A stretch of DNA of 43,036 bases from Rugamonas sp. (GCF_025354735.1 NZ_JANXMI010000211.1:1-43036), one strand, 5' to 3'; positions 1-8,534 are shown, counted from the first letter of the stretch. Notes: generated by a model not told the origin, from the letters alone. Numbers and translations: made by a program.

Positions 1-37
1 GACCACGGTTTCGAGAGACTCATTCGAAACCGTGGTC
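1..37. repeat. Inverted repeat (14-bp arms), part of a dispersed GGTCCGACCCCG element
   Basis: Bases 1-14 and 24-37 are perfect inverted copies (GACCACGGTTTCGA and its complement) around a 9-nt loop. They are followed at once by CGACCCCG and TTGCCGT. The same GACCCCG-TTGCCGT context recurs at 13774-13810, and the GGTCCGACCCCG core recurs at 37984-37995, so this looks like one copy of an interspersed palindromic repeat. The element may be cut by the window edge. Confidence 0.6.
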
Positions 38-49
38 CGACCCCGTTTG

Positions 50-120
50 CCGTTGGCACCCCCCCCCGTTGGCGCCCCCCCGTTGGCGCCCCCCGCTGGC
101 GGCCCCCGCTAGCGGCGCCG
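50..120. repeat. Imperfect tandem repeat of CCGTTGGCGCCCCC-like units
   Basis: About five degenerate 12-16 bp units share the core GTTGGCGCC or GCTGGCGGC with C-runs between them. They fill the space downstream of the antiporter gene. A related, cleaner tandem repeat lies after the lacI-type gene at 7108-7160. No coding role is evident. Confidence 0.55.
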
Positions 121-155
121 CAGCCTTCCCACCCCGCATACGGCGCCGACCGTCC

Positions 156-1358
156 TCACTGCGCGCGCGAAACCAGCGCCCGCATCCGTTTCAGTTTCGG
201 CGTCACCACCGGCACCGTCAGCATGGTGCTGCCGACGGCCATCAGCAGCAGCGCGGTGAAGCTCGGGCTGGTGATGATGTGCTTGTCGAGCAGCACATTG
301 GCGAAGATAATCATAATCAGCGCCTTGGTCTGCAACAGCCAGCCGATCAGCGACGCCTCGCCCTTTTCCCACTTCAAGATCCGTCCCGCCGCGTGCACGC
401 CGGCCAGCTTGCCCGCCACCGACGCCACCAGCAGCACGGCGGCCGCGATGAACACGGCGCCGCCGCCGACCTGCCAGTTGGTGCGCAAGCCGGTGCTGAG
501 GAAGAACACCGGCATAATCAGCAGCAGCACGAAGTGGCGCAGCTTGTCCATATCTTCGCGCTGGAACCAGTCGCCCTCCATCACCATGCCCGACAGGAAA
601 GCGCCCACCATGTAGTGCAGCCCCGACCAGTCGGCGCCCCAGGCGCAGACGGCCAGCCAGATCAGCGCCACATGCCAGCGGTCCGCTTCCGGCAGGCGCG
701 GCATCATGCGCCGGAACAGCCAGGCCAGCACCGCGAACACGGCCAGGAACAGGGCCTGTTTACCGACGCGCTGCCAGTCCAGCAGGATCAGCGCCAGCAC
801 GGCCCAGATGGCGACGTCGTCGACGCTGGCGTAGCGCAGGATGCGCTGGCCGATGGGCTGGCGCAGGATGTCGAGCTTTTCCATCAGCAAAATCAGGATG
901 GGCAGCGCCGTCACCGCGCACGACATGCCGATGCCGAGCACGAACTGCCAGGTGTGCGCGGCCGTGCCGACCCAGCCGGCGCCGAAGTTCAGCAAGAAGA
1001 TCGCGGCGCCGCAGCCGAACAGCAGCGGCACGCCCAGCGCCAGGCCGGCCGTGACGCCGCTCTCGCGCTTGTAGCGCCACAATTGCTTCAGGTCGAGCTC
1101 GACGCCGGCGATCATCACGAACACCATCACGGCCCACCACGCCACACCGTTCAGCGCCGCGATCACCGGCGCGCTGAAGACGTAGGCGTAGTAATCGGGG
1201 AAGGCGGCGCCCAGCACGCCGGGGCCGAGCAAGATGCCGGCGATGATTTGCACCACCACCAGCGGCGCGAAATAATCGGTGCGGCCCAGGCGCCAGATCA
1301 GGTAGGGCACGCTGAGGATGAGCGCCATCGCGATCAAAAATACTTCGGTCACATTCAT
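156..1358 (-). CDS. Cation/proton antiporter, CPA2 (Kef/NhaS-like) family
   Basis: This is a 400-residue integral membrane protein with about eleven to twelve hydrophobic helices and almost no soluble domain. It fits the sodium/hydrogen exchanger (CPA2) family, which swaps Na+ or K+ for protons across the inner membrane. The helix-breaking segment with a paired Asp (SVDDVAIWAVLA, roughly residue 180) matches the conserved ion-binding helix of that family. No KTN/TrkA nucleotide-binding domain follows, so it is shorter than KefB or KefC. The start chosen is the ATG at 1358 (MNVTEVFLIAM). An upstream in-frame start would add 21 residues that look like non-coding translation. The receptor gene upstream on the same strand ends about 165 bp away with a terminator between, so the two are probably not co-transcribed. 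Ion specificity cannot be told from sequence. Confidence 0.8.
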   Translation of the reverse strand: MNVTEVFLIAMALILSVPYLIWRLGRTDYFAPLVVVQIIAGILLGPGVLGAAFPDYYAYVFSAPVIAALNGVAWWAVMVFVMIAGVELDLKQLWRYKRESGVTAGLALGVPLLFGCGAAIFLLNFGAGWVGTAAHTWQFVLGIGMSCAVTALPILILLMEKLDILRQPIGQRILRYASVDDVAIWAVLALILLDWQRVGKQALFLAVFAVLAWLFRRMMPRLPEADRWHVALIWLAVCAWGADWSGLHYMVGAFLSGMVMEGDWFQREDMDKLRHFVLLLIMPVFFLSTGLRTNWQVGGGAVFIAAAVLLVASVAGKLAGVHAAGRILKWEKGEASLIGWLLQTKALIMIIFANVLLDKHIITSPSFTALLLMAVGSTMLTVPVVTPKLKRMRALVSRAQ

Positions 1359-1424
1359 CGAATTTTTATTCTCAAAAAAGAAACAAGCCGGATTATGCGC
1401 GATGGCGACGCGCCCGCGCAAATC

Positions 1425-1456
1425 AAAAAAAGACCCCGCTTCCGTTGGGAAGGGGG
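1425..1456 (-). terminator. Rho-independent terminator of the TonB receptor gene
   Basis: Read on the minus strand, a G/C-rich hairpin (CCCC/GGGG plus CTTCC/GGAAG, with one bulge and a 4-nt loop) is followed by TC and a run of seven T. It sits about 70 nt past the stop codon of the receptor gene. Confidence 0.6.
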
Positions 1457-1524
1457 CCCGAAAACACCAGGTGATGCAAACAGCCGCTACAACTCTTTAA
1501 ATCTACCGCGCTTTCAATCGACGC

Positions 1525-4059
1525 TTAATAGCGCACGCCGAAGTTGATGCCCGCGGTCACCGGCGGCAGGTACTGCGCCTGCCAGACCACCACGTTATTG
1601 GCCGATTGCTGCGCCAGCGCCGCCGTCTTGATGTTGCTGTTCTCGATGTTGCGCACGAAAGCGTCGAGGTACCAGGCCTTGCCCGAGTTGTAACGCAGGC
1701 CGAGGTCGGTGCGGGTATAGGACTTTTGCTTGTCGTTCGGATTGTTGGCGACGTTGTTCGGCGTGGCCACACCGCCGTCGAACACGCTCAACCAGCTCGA
1801 TGCCTCATAGTGCAGGTTGATGCGCGGCACCAGCGTCGCTTCGCCGAAGTGGAACATGTGCTGATATTGCAGCGTGGTGCTGAAGCGCGGCGTGTGCGGC
1901 ATGCGGTTGCCGGTGATGCTTTCCGAATTGACGCCCGTGGCGGGGTTGGCCGGCATGATCTGGCTGTAGTCGTTGCTGCCCGCCACCAGGGAACCGAGCT
2001 TGGCCGTCGGGATGTAGCTGGCGGTCAGCTGCACCTTGTCGTCCGGGCTCAGTTTCGCCGCCAGTTCCGATTCCAGGCCGATGATGCGCGTGATGCCGCC
2101 GACGTTGTACAGGTTCAGCGTATGTCCGCCGCCGGGCAGCGTCACCGAGCTGGCGAACTGGTAGCCCTTGAATTCCTCGTCGTAGACCGCGTTATTCCAT
2201 TTCACCTTGCCGCCGAAGAAGGAGCTCTTGCTGCCGAGTTCATAGCTGGTGATGGTTTCCGGCGCGAAGGTGCCGGCCGCGCCGGCGGAAGCGCCGCCGT
2301 CCTGCAGGCCGCCCGACTTGAAGCCGGTCGACACGCTGAGGTAGACCAGGTTGTTGGCGTCGATTTCATACGCCGCCTTCACCAGCCAGGTGGTTTTTTT
2401 GTCGCTGTAGGTGCCGGTGTTCAGGTCGTAGGAACTGAGGCCCGAGCCGGGCTGGCCGATGGGCACGCCGTTGTTGTTGTTGACGTTGGGGTCGCTGCTC
2501 GGCTGCACCGGCAGGTTGGGCAGCGTCGCGTCGTAGGTCCACGAGAAATCGTTGCCGCCGTTATTGGCCTTTTCATCCTTGGTGTAGCGCACGCCGGCCG
2601 TCAAGTGCAGGCTGTCGGTCGGATTCCACGTTTCCTGGGTGAACACGGCCTTCGACTCGACGGTTTCATCGGGCTGGATGAACACGCCCATCCAGTTGAT
2701 CGGACCCTGGGTGGTGCCGACCTGCTGCGGAATGTCGAAGCGGATGCTGTTGTTTTCATGGCCGTAATAGGCGCCGAGCAGCCAGTCGAGCTCGCGCTTG
2801 CCCACCGATTGCAATTGCACTTCGTGGCTGTAGTTCTTGTAGTGCGAATAGTCGGTGTTGTCGAACTGGGTGTTGCCACCGGTGGCGAAGCTGGTCGGCA
2901 CATTGGCGCCGGCGTTCTGGTCGAAGGTCGAGTTGCCGTTGTAGAGGCCGTAACCGAAGGTGTAGTCCAGCGCCATCGTGTCGTTGATGGCCCAGTCCAC
3001 GCGGCTGCGGGTGTTGCGCGAATCGCGTTGCTGCGACGGCGCCTGCATGATCAGGGCCGACCACAGGTCCTGGCCGGGACGCGGGTTTTGCATCAGGTTT
3101 TCGTTGGGCGTGCCGCGGTCGCGGAAATCTTCGAACGACACATTCCATTTCAGCGCGGGCGTCACTTGCCACAGATAGCTCAGGCGCACCGCCGACTGGT
3201 CTTGCGCATTGTATTTCTGGCCGCGCGTGACGTAGTCGTTGGAATTGATGGGCTGGAACGAGGCCAGCGCCGCCGTCGGATTGGCGGCGAAGTAGGCCGC
3301 CTGCTGGCTGGCGACCGAGATGTTCGGCGGCGTCTGGAATTTCACATAGCCGTCGTGCTGCTCATGGTCGAAGGCCACGCGCAGGGCCATGCTGTCGTTC
3401 AGCGGAATGTTGAAAGCGCCCTTGGCGCCGACCGCGTTGTAGCTGCCCACGCCGGTTTCCAGGTTGTAGGAACTGTCGCCGATGACGGGCTTGGCCGTTT
3501 GCATATTGACGGTGCCGACGGTGGAGTTGCGGCCCCACAGCGTGCCCTGCGGGCCGCGCAGCACTTCGATGCCGTCCAGGTCGAACAGCAAAGAGGTCGC
3601 GCCTTCCGCGCGCGGCGCGTAGATGCCGTCGACGAAGATGGCCACTTCCGGATCGGCCTGCTCGGTTTTCGCCTGGTCGTTGCCGATGCCGCGCAGCGTC
3701 ATGGTGATGACGCCGTGGTCGCCCTGGGTGGTGGCCTGGAAGCCCGGCACCAGGGTGGCGATATCCTCGATGTTTTGCACGTGGTTGTCTTCCAGCGACG
3801 CGGCCGTCAGCGCCGTGATGGCCACCGGCGTTTTTTGCAGCGAGGTGGCGCGCTTGGTCGCGGTGACGACCACTTCGGGCACGATGGTCGAGGCATTGTC
3901 GGCCTTGATCTGGGCCTGGGACTGGGACTGGACCGGCGCGGCGGCGCTGGCCTGGACGTCGGCCTGCGCGTGGGCGACCTGGGTGCTGGCGAGCAGCGTC
4001 AAGATGGCCAATTGGATAGGGGTGCCCAGTTTCCGGGGCGTGGGTACGCGGATGTTCAT
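1525..4059 (-). CDS. TonB-dependent outer-membrane receptor
   Basis: This 844-residue outer-membrane protein starts with a signal peptide that likely ends at AHAQA (about residue 33). A TonB-box-like segment (EVVVTATKR, residues ~63-71) follows, then a plug domain with the typical IEVLRGPQGTLWGRNSTVG stretch. The rest is a 22-strand type barrel with many aromatic and Gly-rich strands, ending in GINFGVRY. Receptors of this type import a large substrate using energy from TonB-ExbBD. There is no N-terminal STN signalling domain, so FecA-like sigma control is unlikely. The gene is divergent from a tryptophan-halogenase-family gene with a lacI-type gene behind it, and three LacI-like operators lie in the shared upstream region. 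That arrangement is known from carbohydrate-uptake (CUT) loci, so a sugar or glycoside substrate is my inference. A terminator follows the gene. Confidence 0.9.
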   Translation of the reverse strand: MNIRVPTPRKLGTPIQLAILTLLASTQVAHAQADVQASAAAPVQSQSQAQIKADNASTIVPEVVVTATKRATSLQKTPVAITALTAASLEDNHVQNIEDIATLVPGFQATTQGDHGVITMTLRGIGNDQAKTEQADPEVAIFVDGIYAPRAEGATSLLFDLDGIEVLRGPQGTLWGRNSTVGTVNMQTAKPVIGDSSYNLETGVGSYNAVGAKGAFNIPLNDSMALRVAFDHEQHDGYVKFQTPPNISVASQQAAYFAANPTAALASFQPINSNDYVTRGQKYNAQDQSAVRLSYLWQVTPALKWNVSFEDFRDRGTPNENLMQNPRPGQDLWSALIMQAPSQQRDSRNTRSRVDWAINDTMALDYTFGYGLYNGNSTFDQNAGANVPTSFATGGNTQFDNTDYSHYKNYSHEVQLQSVGKRELDWLLGAYYGHENNSIRFDIPQQVGTTQGPINWMGVFIQPDETVESKAVFTQETWNPTDSLHLTAGVRYTKDEKANNGGNDFSWTYDATLPNLPVQPSSDPNVNNNNGVPIGQPGSGLSSYDLNTGTYSDKKTTWLVKAAYEIDANNLVYLSVSTGFKSGGLQDGGASAGAAGTFAPETITSYELGSKSSFFGGKVKWNNAVYDEEFKGYQFASSVTLPGGGHTLNLYNVGGITRIIGLESELAAKLSPDDKVQLTASYIPTAKLGSLVAGSNDYSQIMPANPATGVNSESITGNRMPHTPRFSTTLQYQHMFHFGEATLVPRINLHYEASSWLSVFDGGVATPNNVANNPNDKQKSYTRTDLGLRYNSGKAWYLDAFVRNIENSNIKTAALAQQSANNVVVWQAQYLPPVTAGINFGVRY

Positions 4060-4140
4060 AAGTCTCCTTTTTTCGTTAAGTCACCGCCGGAAGGCCCGCC
4101 GGTGCTAACATATTTGTGTGTGTTTCAGATTTCCCTGCTT

Positions 4141-4197
4141 TTGAAAACGTTTTCAAGTAAAGTGAAAACGTTTTCAATATTCTTGAAACCGTTTTCA
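4141..4197. promoter_or_regulatory. Three LacI-type operators at exact 21-bp spacing
   Basis: Three palindromes lie at 4141-4156 (TTGAAAACGTTTTCAA), 4163-4176 (TGAAAACGTTTTCA) and 4184-4197 (TGAAACCGTTTTCA, one mismatch). Their centres are 4148.5, 4169.5 and 4190.5, exactly 21 bp or two helical turns apart. The even palindrome with a central CG is the classic site of LacI/GalR proteins, and a LacI-family gene lies at 6079. The cluster sits between the divergent receptor gene (start 4059) and halogenase-family gene (start 4321), so it could control both. Binding by this LacI protein is inferred. Confidence 0.8.
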
Positions 4198-4320
4198 TAG
4201 TACATAATCATTTATCTCGATGTCAATTTAAAAATCATGGCGACGCGCGAAACGTGTGGCGTATAAACATCCCCAGCATGTCGGCAGCCACCGTCCGCGT
4301 CCAGAACCACGGAGACTAGT

Positions 4321-5949
4321 ATGGAATCGCAACACCACAGCAGCGGCCGGACGGCGGATCAGGGTCGCGGCCCCGTCAAGAACATCCTCATCGTCGGCGG
4401 CGGCACGGCCGGCTGGCTGACGGCCGCCTTCCTGGCCAAGACCCTGGGCATCGACGCCAGCGGCAAGACCGGCGGCGGCGTCGGCATCACCCTGGTCGAG
4501 TCGCCCGAGATCGGCATCCTCGGCGTCGGCGAAGGCACCTTCCCCTCCCTGCGCGGCACGCTGGCGGCGATCGGCATCGACGAGGCCCGCTTCGTCAGCG
4601 AATGCAACGCCACCTTCAAGCAGGGCGTCAAATTCGTCGACTGGGTGCGCCCGCGCGGCGCGTCCAAGCCGGGCCGCGACCATTACTTCCACCCGTTCAG
4701 CATGCCCAGCCAGCGCGCCGGCGGCCCGGAACTGCTGCCCTACTGGCTGCAAGGCGCGGCCGGCGCCGACACCCCGTTCGCGGCCGCCGCCACCATGCAA
4801 AAGCGCGTCGCCGACGCGTCGCACGCGCCCAAGCGCAGCGCCGACGCCGACTTCATGGGGCCGTTCAACTACGCCTACCACTTCGACGCCGTGCGCTTCG
4901 CCGCGCTGCTGTGCACGCACGCCCAGTCGCTCGGCGTGCGCCGCGTGCAAGCGACCGTCGAGCGCGTGGAACTGGCCGCCGATGGCGCCATCGCCGCCGT
5001 CGTCACCGCCGACGGCGCCACGCTGACGGCCGACCTCTACATCGATTGCAGCGGCTTCCGCGCGCGCCTGATCGGCGAGGCGCTGGGCACGCCGTTCAAG
5101 GCCATCGACGACGTGCTCTTCGTCGACCGCGCGCTGGCGCTGCAAGTGCCCTACGAGCGGCCCGACGCGCCCATCCCCTCCTACACCATCTCGACCGCGC
5201 ATGAAGCCGGCTGGACCTGGGACATCGGCCTGCACGAACGGCGCGGCACCGGCTATGTGTATTCCAGCCGCCACACCAGCGACGAGCGCGCCGAACAGGT
5301 GCTGCGCGACTACATCGGCCCGGCCAGCGCCGGCCTCACGCCGCGCCTGCTCAAGCTGCGGGTCGGCTACCGCGAACAGCACTGGGTGAAAAACTGCGTG
5401 GCCGTCGGCCTGTCCGGCGGCTTCCTGGAGCCGCTGGAATCGTCCGGCATCGGCCTGATCGAAACGGCCGCCTACCTGGTCAGCCATTTGTTCCCGCACG
5501 ACGGCCAGTTCGAGCCGACCGCCAGACTGTTCAACGAGCTGATGACGGCGCGCTACGAGCGCATCGTCGACTTCGTCAAGCTGCACTATTGCCTGACGCA
5601 GCGCAGCGACCATCCGTTCTGGACCGACAACGCCGACCCGGCCAGCATCCCGTCCACGCTGCGCGACAAGCTGGCGATGTGGCGCAGCCGGCCGCCGCAC
5701 CGGCTCGATTTCATCGTCGACCTGGAAATGTATCCGCCGTCGAGCTGGCAGTACGTGTTGTACGGCATGCAGTTCCAGACGAAGATGGATGCCCACGCCG
5801 CCGCGCTGCCGCGCACGGCCGACGCGCGCCGGGAATTCCAGACCATCGCCCAGCTGGCCCAGCGCGCCGTGGCCGACATGCCGACCCACCGCGCCCTCGT
5901 CGAGCACTACCGCGCGCGCCACGCCGCGCTGGGACGGCGAGCGGCCTGA
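4321..5949 (+). CDS. Tryptophan 7-halogenase-family flavoprotein (PF04820)
   Basis: This 542-residue protein is a flavin-dependent halogenase of the PrnA/PyrH fold. It has the FAD motif GGGTAGW at residues 26-32 and the GVGEGTFPSLR segment at 68-78. A Lys in FKQGVKFVDW (K100) aligns with PrnA K79. Glu373 in EPLESSG aligns with the catalytic PrnA E346. The second family motif, usually WxWxIP, reads WTWDIG at 298-303, so the Pro is replaced by Gly. A GGAG ribosome site sits just before the ATG. In known enzymes reduced FAD, oxygen and halide give HOCl, which is passed to a bound aromatic. Many homologues beside TonB receptors and LacI regulators have no proven halogenation and are annotated only by fold. 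Given that same context here, substrate and reaction are unknown. Co-regulation with the receptor through the triple operator is likely. Confidence 0.88.
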   Translation: MESQHHSSGRTADQGRGPVKNILIVGGGTAGWLTAAFLAKTLGIDASGKTGGGVGITLVESPEIGILGVGEGTFPSLRGTLAAIGIDEARFVSECNATFKQGVKFVDWVRPRGASKPGRDHYFHPFSMPSQRAGGPELLPYWLQGAAGADTPFAAAATMQKRVADASHAPKRSADADFMGPFNYAYHFDAVRFAALLCTHAQSLGVRRVQATVERVELAADGAIAAVVTADGATLTADLYIDCSGFRARLIGEALGTPFKAIDDVLFVDRALALQVPYERPDAPIPSYTISTAHEAGWTWDIGLHERRGTGYVYSSRHTSDERAEQVLRDYIGPASAGLTPRLLKLRVGYREQHWVKNCVAVGLSGGFLEPLESSGIGLIETAAYLVSHLFPHDGQFEPTARLFNELMTARYERIVDFVKLHYCLTQRSDHPFWTDNADPASIPSTLRDKLAMWRSRPPHRLDFIVDLEMYPPSSWQYVLYGMQFQTKMDAHAAALPRTADARREFQTIAQLAQRAVADMPTHRALVEHYRARHAALGRRAA

Positions 5950-5958
5950 GCCGTTGCG

Positions 5959-5984
5959 GGCGGGCGGGCCGCCGCCCGCCTTTA
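5959..5984 (+). terminator. Probable intrinsic terminator after the halogenase-family gene
   Basis: A 9-bp all-G/C stem (GGCGGGCGG at 5959-5967 with CCGCCCGCC at 5972-5980) closes a 4-nt loop and is followed by TTTAT. The T-tract is short, so termination may be partial and the lacI-type gene could still be reached. Confidence 0.5.
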
Positions 5985-6078
5985 TGCTAAGCTGCGCTGA
6001 AAACGGTGGCGCCGAACACGGTGGCGCCGCCGTCCGGCGCGCCGCCATCGGCCGCCGCCACCCGCCACAGGAAGCGAT

Positions 6079-7098
6079 TTGAGCGACGTCCCCAGCCCCA
6101 CCATTCCCGCCACCCTGACCGACGTCGCGCGCCTGGCCGGCGTGTCGCCCGCCACCGTCTCGCGCATCTTGAACGGCAGCGCCAAGGTGGCCGACGCCAA
6201 GCGCGCCGCCGTGCTCGCCGCCATCGCGCAGATGAATTTCGCGCCCAACCAGATGGCGCGCGGCCTCAAGCAGGGCCGCTCGATGACCATCGGCATCGTG
6301 GTGCAAGACATTTCCAGCCCCTTCTTCGACGAAACGCTGCGCGGCGTGGACGCCGGCCTCAAGGCCACCGGCTACACCAGCGTCATCGTCTCCGGCCACT
6401 GGGACGCGCAGGAAGAAGCCGAGCGCATCCGGCTGCTGCTGGCGCGCAAGGTCGATGGCATCATCTTGCTGGCCGGCCGCCTGTCCGACGAGGCCGTGCG
6501 CCAGTTCGCCGGCCACTGCCCCATCGTCTCGACCGGCCGCGACCTGCGCACCGGCAACGCCATCGGCTTCAAGATCGACAATGAATACGGCGCCTACATG
6601 GCGGCCCGCCACTTGATCGAACTGGGCCACGAGCGCATCGCCTTCGTCACCGGCCCGGCCAGCAGCAGCGACGCCAACGAGCGCCTGGCCGGCTACCGCC
6701 GCGCGCTGCACGAAGCCGGCCTCGACAGCGATCCCGCGCTGATCGTCGCCGGCGACTTCCACGAGGCCAGCGGCCTGCTGGCCGTGGCCCAGCTGCTCGA
6801 GCGCCGCACCGGCTACACGGCGGTGTTCGCCGCGAACGACTTGAGCGCCTACGGCGTGCGGCTGGGCCTGTACCGCCGCGGCATCCGCGTGCCGGAAGAT
6901 ATTTCGCTGATCGGTTTCGACGACTTGCCCGGCTCCTCGTACACGGCGCCGCCGCTGAGCACGGTGCGCCAGCCTTTGTACGAGCTCGGCCGCATCGCCA
7001 CCGGCGCCCTGCTGAGCCTGCTCAAGGGCGAACCGGCCTACCGCGACGTGCCGCCGCTGGAGCTGGTGGTGCGCGAAACGACGCGCCAGCGCCGTTGA
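6079..7098 (+). CDS. LacI/GalR-family transcriptional regulator
   Basis: This 339-residue regulator has the N-terminal LacI helix-turn-helix and hinge helix at residues ~12-60 (TLTDVARLAGVSPATVSRIL). A periplasmic-binding-protein-like effector domain follows from about residue 68 (TIGIVVQDISSPFF) to the end, with the usual FDD segment near the C-terminus. It starts at a TTG codon. The AGGA 6-9 nt upstream fixes this start, and the HTH begins soon after, as is normal for the family. The likely targets are the three CG-centred palindromes at 4141-4197 controlling the receptor and halogenase-family genes. The ligand is unknown. A sugar would be typical of the family. Confidence 0.9.
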   Translation: MSDVPSPTIPATLTDVARLAGVSPATVSRILNGSAKVADAKRAAVLAAIAQMNFAPNQMARGLKQGRSMTIGIVVQDISSPFFDETLRGVDAGLKATGYTSVIVSGHWDAQEEAERIRLLLARKVDGIILLAGRLSDEAVRQFAGHCPIVSTGRDLRTGNAIGFKIDNEYGAYMAARHLIELGHERIAFVTGPASSSDANERLAGYRRALHEAGLDSDPALIVAGDFHEASGLLAVAQLLERRTGYTAVFAANDLSAYGVRLGLYRRGIRVPEDISLIGFDDLPGSSYTAPPLSTVRQPLYELGRIATGALLSLLKGEPAYRDVPPLELVVRETTRQRR

Positions 7099-7107
7099 CG
7101 GTCGGCC

Positions 7108-7160
7108 GCCTTGGCGCCCCGCCTTGGCGCGCCGCCTTGGCGCCCCGCCTTGGCGCTGCC
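7108..7160. repeat. Four tandem 13-bp repeats (GCCTTGGCGCCCC)
   Basis: Units begin at 7108, 7121, 7134 and 7147. The first and third are identical, the second differs by one base and the last has an inserted T. They lie directly after the lacI-type stop codon. Each unit contains a TTGGCGC core like the tandem array at 50-120, and a single loose match lies after the hybrid kinase gene near 12200. The role is unknown. It could fold into alternative GC-rich hairpins. Confidence 0.75.
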
Positions 7161-7322
7161 TCCCGATTTAGCGACGTCCAGCACGGCCGGCGCGGCCGGC
7201 GCCGCCACACACGCGCCGCGCAAACGCAATCTTACCTATGATTGCACTTGAGCCGATGATAAGATCGTCACCGTCCGCCGCGCCGGTCGCGGCCAGGTCG
7301 GCACACAGATGAAAGCGACCCC

Positions 7323-8534
7323 ATGCCGCAAACAAGCTTGGATACAGGCAGCACCCTGGGCCGCGGCAAAGGCATCATGGCCGCCGCCCTGCTGCTGCTG
7401 GTGATACAGGCCGCGGTCTTCATCGGGCAGGGCCAGCGCTTCTTGCGCAGCGAAGCGCGCCAGGAAGACGCCGGCGTCCAGCTGCTGCGCTGCCGCGAAC
7501 TGCTGGCCGACCTGCAGGACGCCGAAACGGGCCAGCGCGGCTATCTGCTGACCGGCGCCGAAACCTATCTGCGGCCCTACCAGCGCGCCACCGGCCATTT
7601 CGACGACCGCCTGCTGCGCACCGGCCAGCTGCTGCTGCGCAGCCATCCCGACATGGACGGCCCGCTGCGCCAACTGCAAGCGCTGATCGAGCACAAGATG
7701 GTCGAAATGGCCGACACCATCCGCCTGCGTGCCAACGGCGACGGCGCGGCCGCGCTGCGGCGCATGCTCGACGGCGACGGCCGCAGCGACATGGAACAAA
7801 TCCGCGCCGTGCTCGACACGCTGATGCTGCAAGTGCGCAGCGAGCGCACCGCGCTCAACCAGGAACTGTCGGACCACGTGCGCAAGGCCGGCTGGGTCTT
7901 GCTGTCGATCTTGCTGACGGTGGTGCTCATGGCCGGCCTCGGCATGCGCGAACTGGTGGCCGTGGCGCGCCGCAACGAGGAACTGTCGCGCCGCCTGCAA
8001 TTCGAATCGACCCACGACGAGCTGACCGGCCTGCCCAACCGCCGCCTGCTGTACATGCGCCTGAGCCAGCTGACCGGCGCCGCGCCGCACGCCGCGTGCG
8101 CCGTGCTGTTCCTGGGCCTGGAAGGCCTCAAGCCCATCAACGACGAGCTCGGCCGCGAAGTGGGCGACGAGGTGCTGCGCCAGCTGGCGCCGCGCCTGGC
8201 CGCCGCCGCGCCCGGCGCGCTGCTGGTGCGGCTGGCCGGCGACGAGTTCGCCCTGCTGCTGACGCTGGACGTGTCGCGCGCCGCGCTCAAGTTGCAGACC
8301 GGCCGCCTGCTGGCCGTGCTGGCCACGCCGCTGCCGCAGCTGGCGCCCATGCCGCCCGGGGCGCTGGGCGCCAGCGTCGGCATCGCGCTCTACCCGCTGC
8401 ACGGCAAGACGCCCGAACACTTGATCGCGGCGGCCGACATCGCGCTGCAACAGGCCAGGCGCAGCGGCAGCGGCCGCTACCGCTTCGCCGCCGATCTGAG
8501 CGACGCGCCGCTCGACGCCGGCCTGCCCGCATGA
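7323..8534 (+). CDS. CHASE3-GGDEF membrane protein with degenerate diguanylate cyclase site
   Basis: This is a 403-residue inner-membrane protein. Helix 1 covers residues ~17-36, then a CHASE3 sensor domain (ADLQDAETGQRGYLLTG, residues 62-78), helix 2 at ~190-208, and a GGDEF domain from 226 to 385. The signature reads AGDEF (305-309). The first metal-binding Asp of the cyclase (PleD D327) is Gly265 in FLGLEGLK, while the guanine-contact residues N273 and D282 are kept. No inhibitory RxxD five residues ahead of the motif is seen. Normal GGDEF enzymes make c-di-GMP from two GTP. With the metal Asp missing, this one may be inactive and act by binding GTP or a partner. The hybrid kinase gene starts 126 bp later on the same strand, so joint signalling is plausible. 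Confidence 0.82.
   Translation: MPQTSLDTGSTLGRGKGIMAAALLLLVIQAAVFIGQGQRFLRSEARQEDAGVQLLRCRELLADLQDAETGQRGYLLTGAETYLRPYQRATGHFDDRLLRTGQLLLRSHPDMDGPLRQLQALIEHKMVEMADTIRLRANGDGAAALRRMLDGDGRSDMEQIRAVLDTLMLQVRSERTALNQELSDHVRKAGWVLLSILLTVVLMAGLGMRELVAVARRNEELSRRLQFESTHDELTGLPNRRLLYMRLSQLTGAAPHAACAVLFLGLEGLKPINDELGREVGDEVLRQLAPRLAAAAPGALLVRLAGDEFALLLTLDVSRAALKLQTGRLLAVLATPLPQLAPMPPGALGASVGIALYPLHGKTPEHLIAAADIALQQARRSGSGRYRFAADLSDAPLDAGLPA

Noticed and set aside
1606..4200. Very long antisense ORF opposite the TonB receptor
   Set aside because: It is a GC-rich shadow frame with low-complexity Arg/Val/Ala composition and no recognisable domain.
4228..6762. Long antisense ORF opposite the halogenase-family and lacI-type genes
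   Set aside because: It crosses two real genes, has repetitive Ala/Gly/Arg composition and no family motifs.
7108..7160. CRISPR-like array
   Set aside because: The units are 13 bp and contiguous with no spacers, and no cas genes are near.
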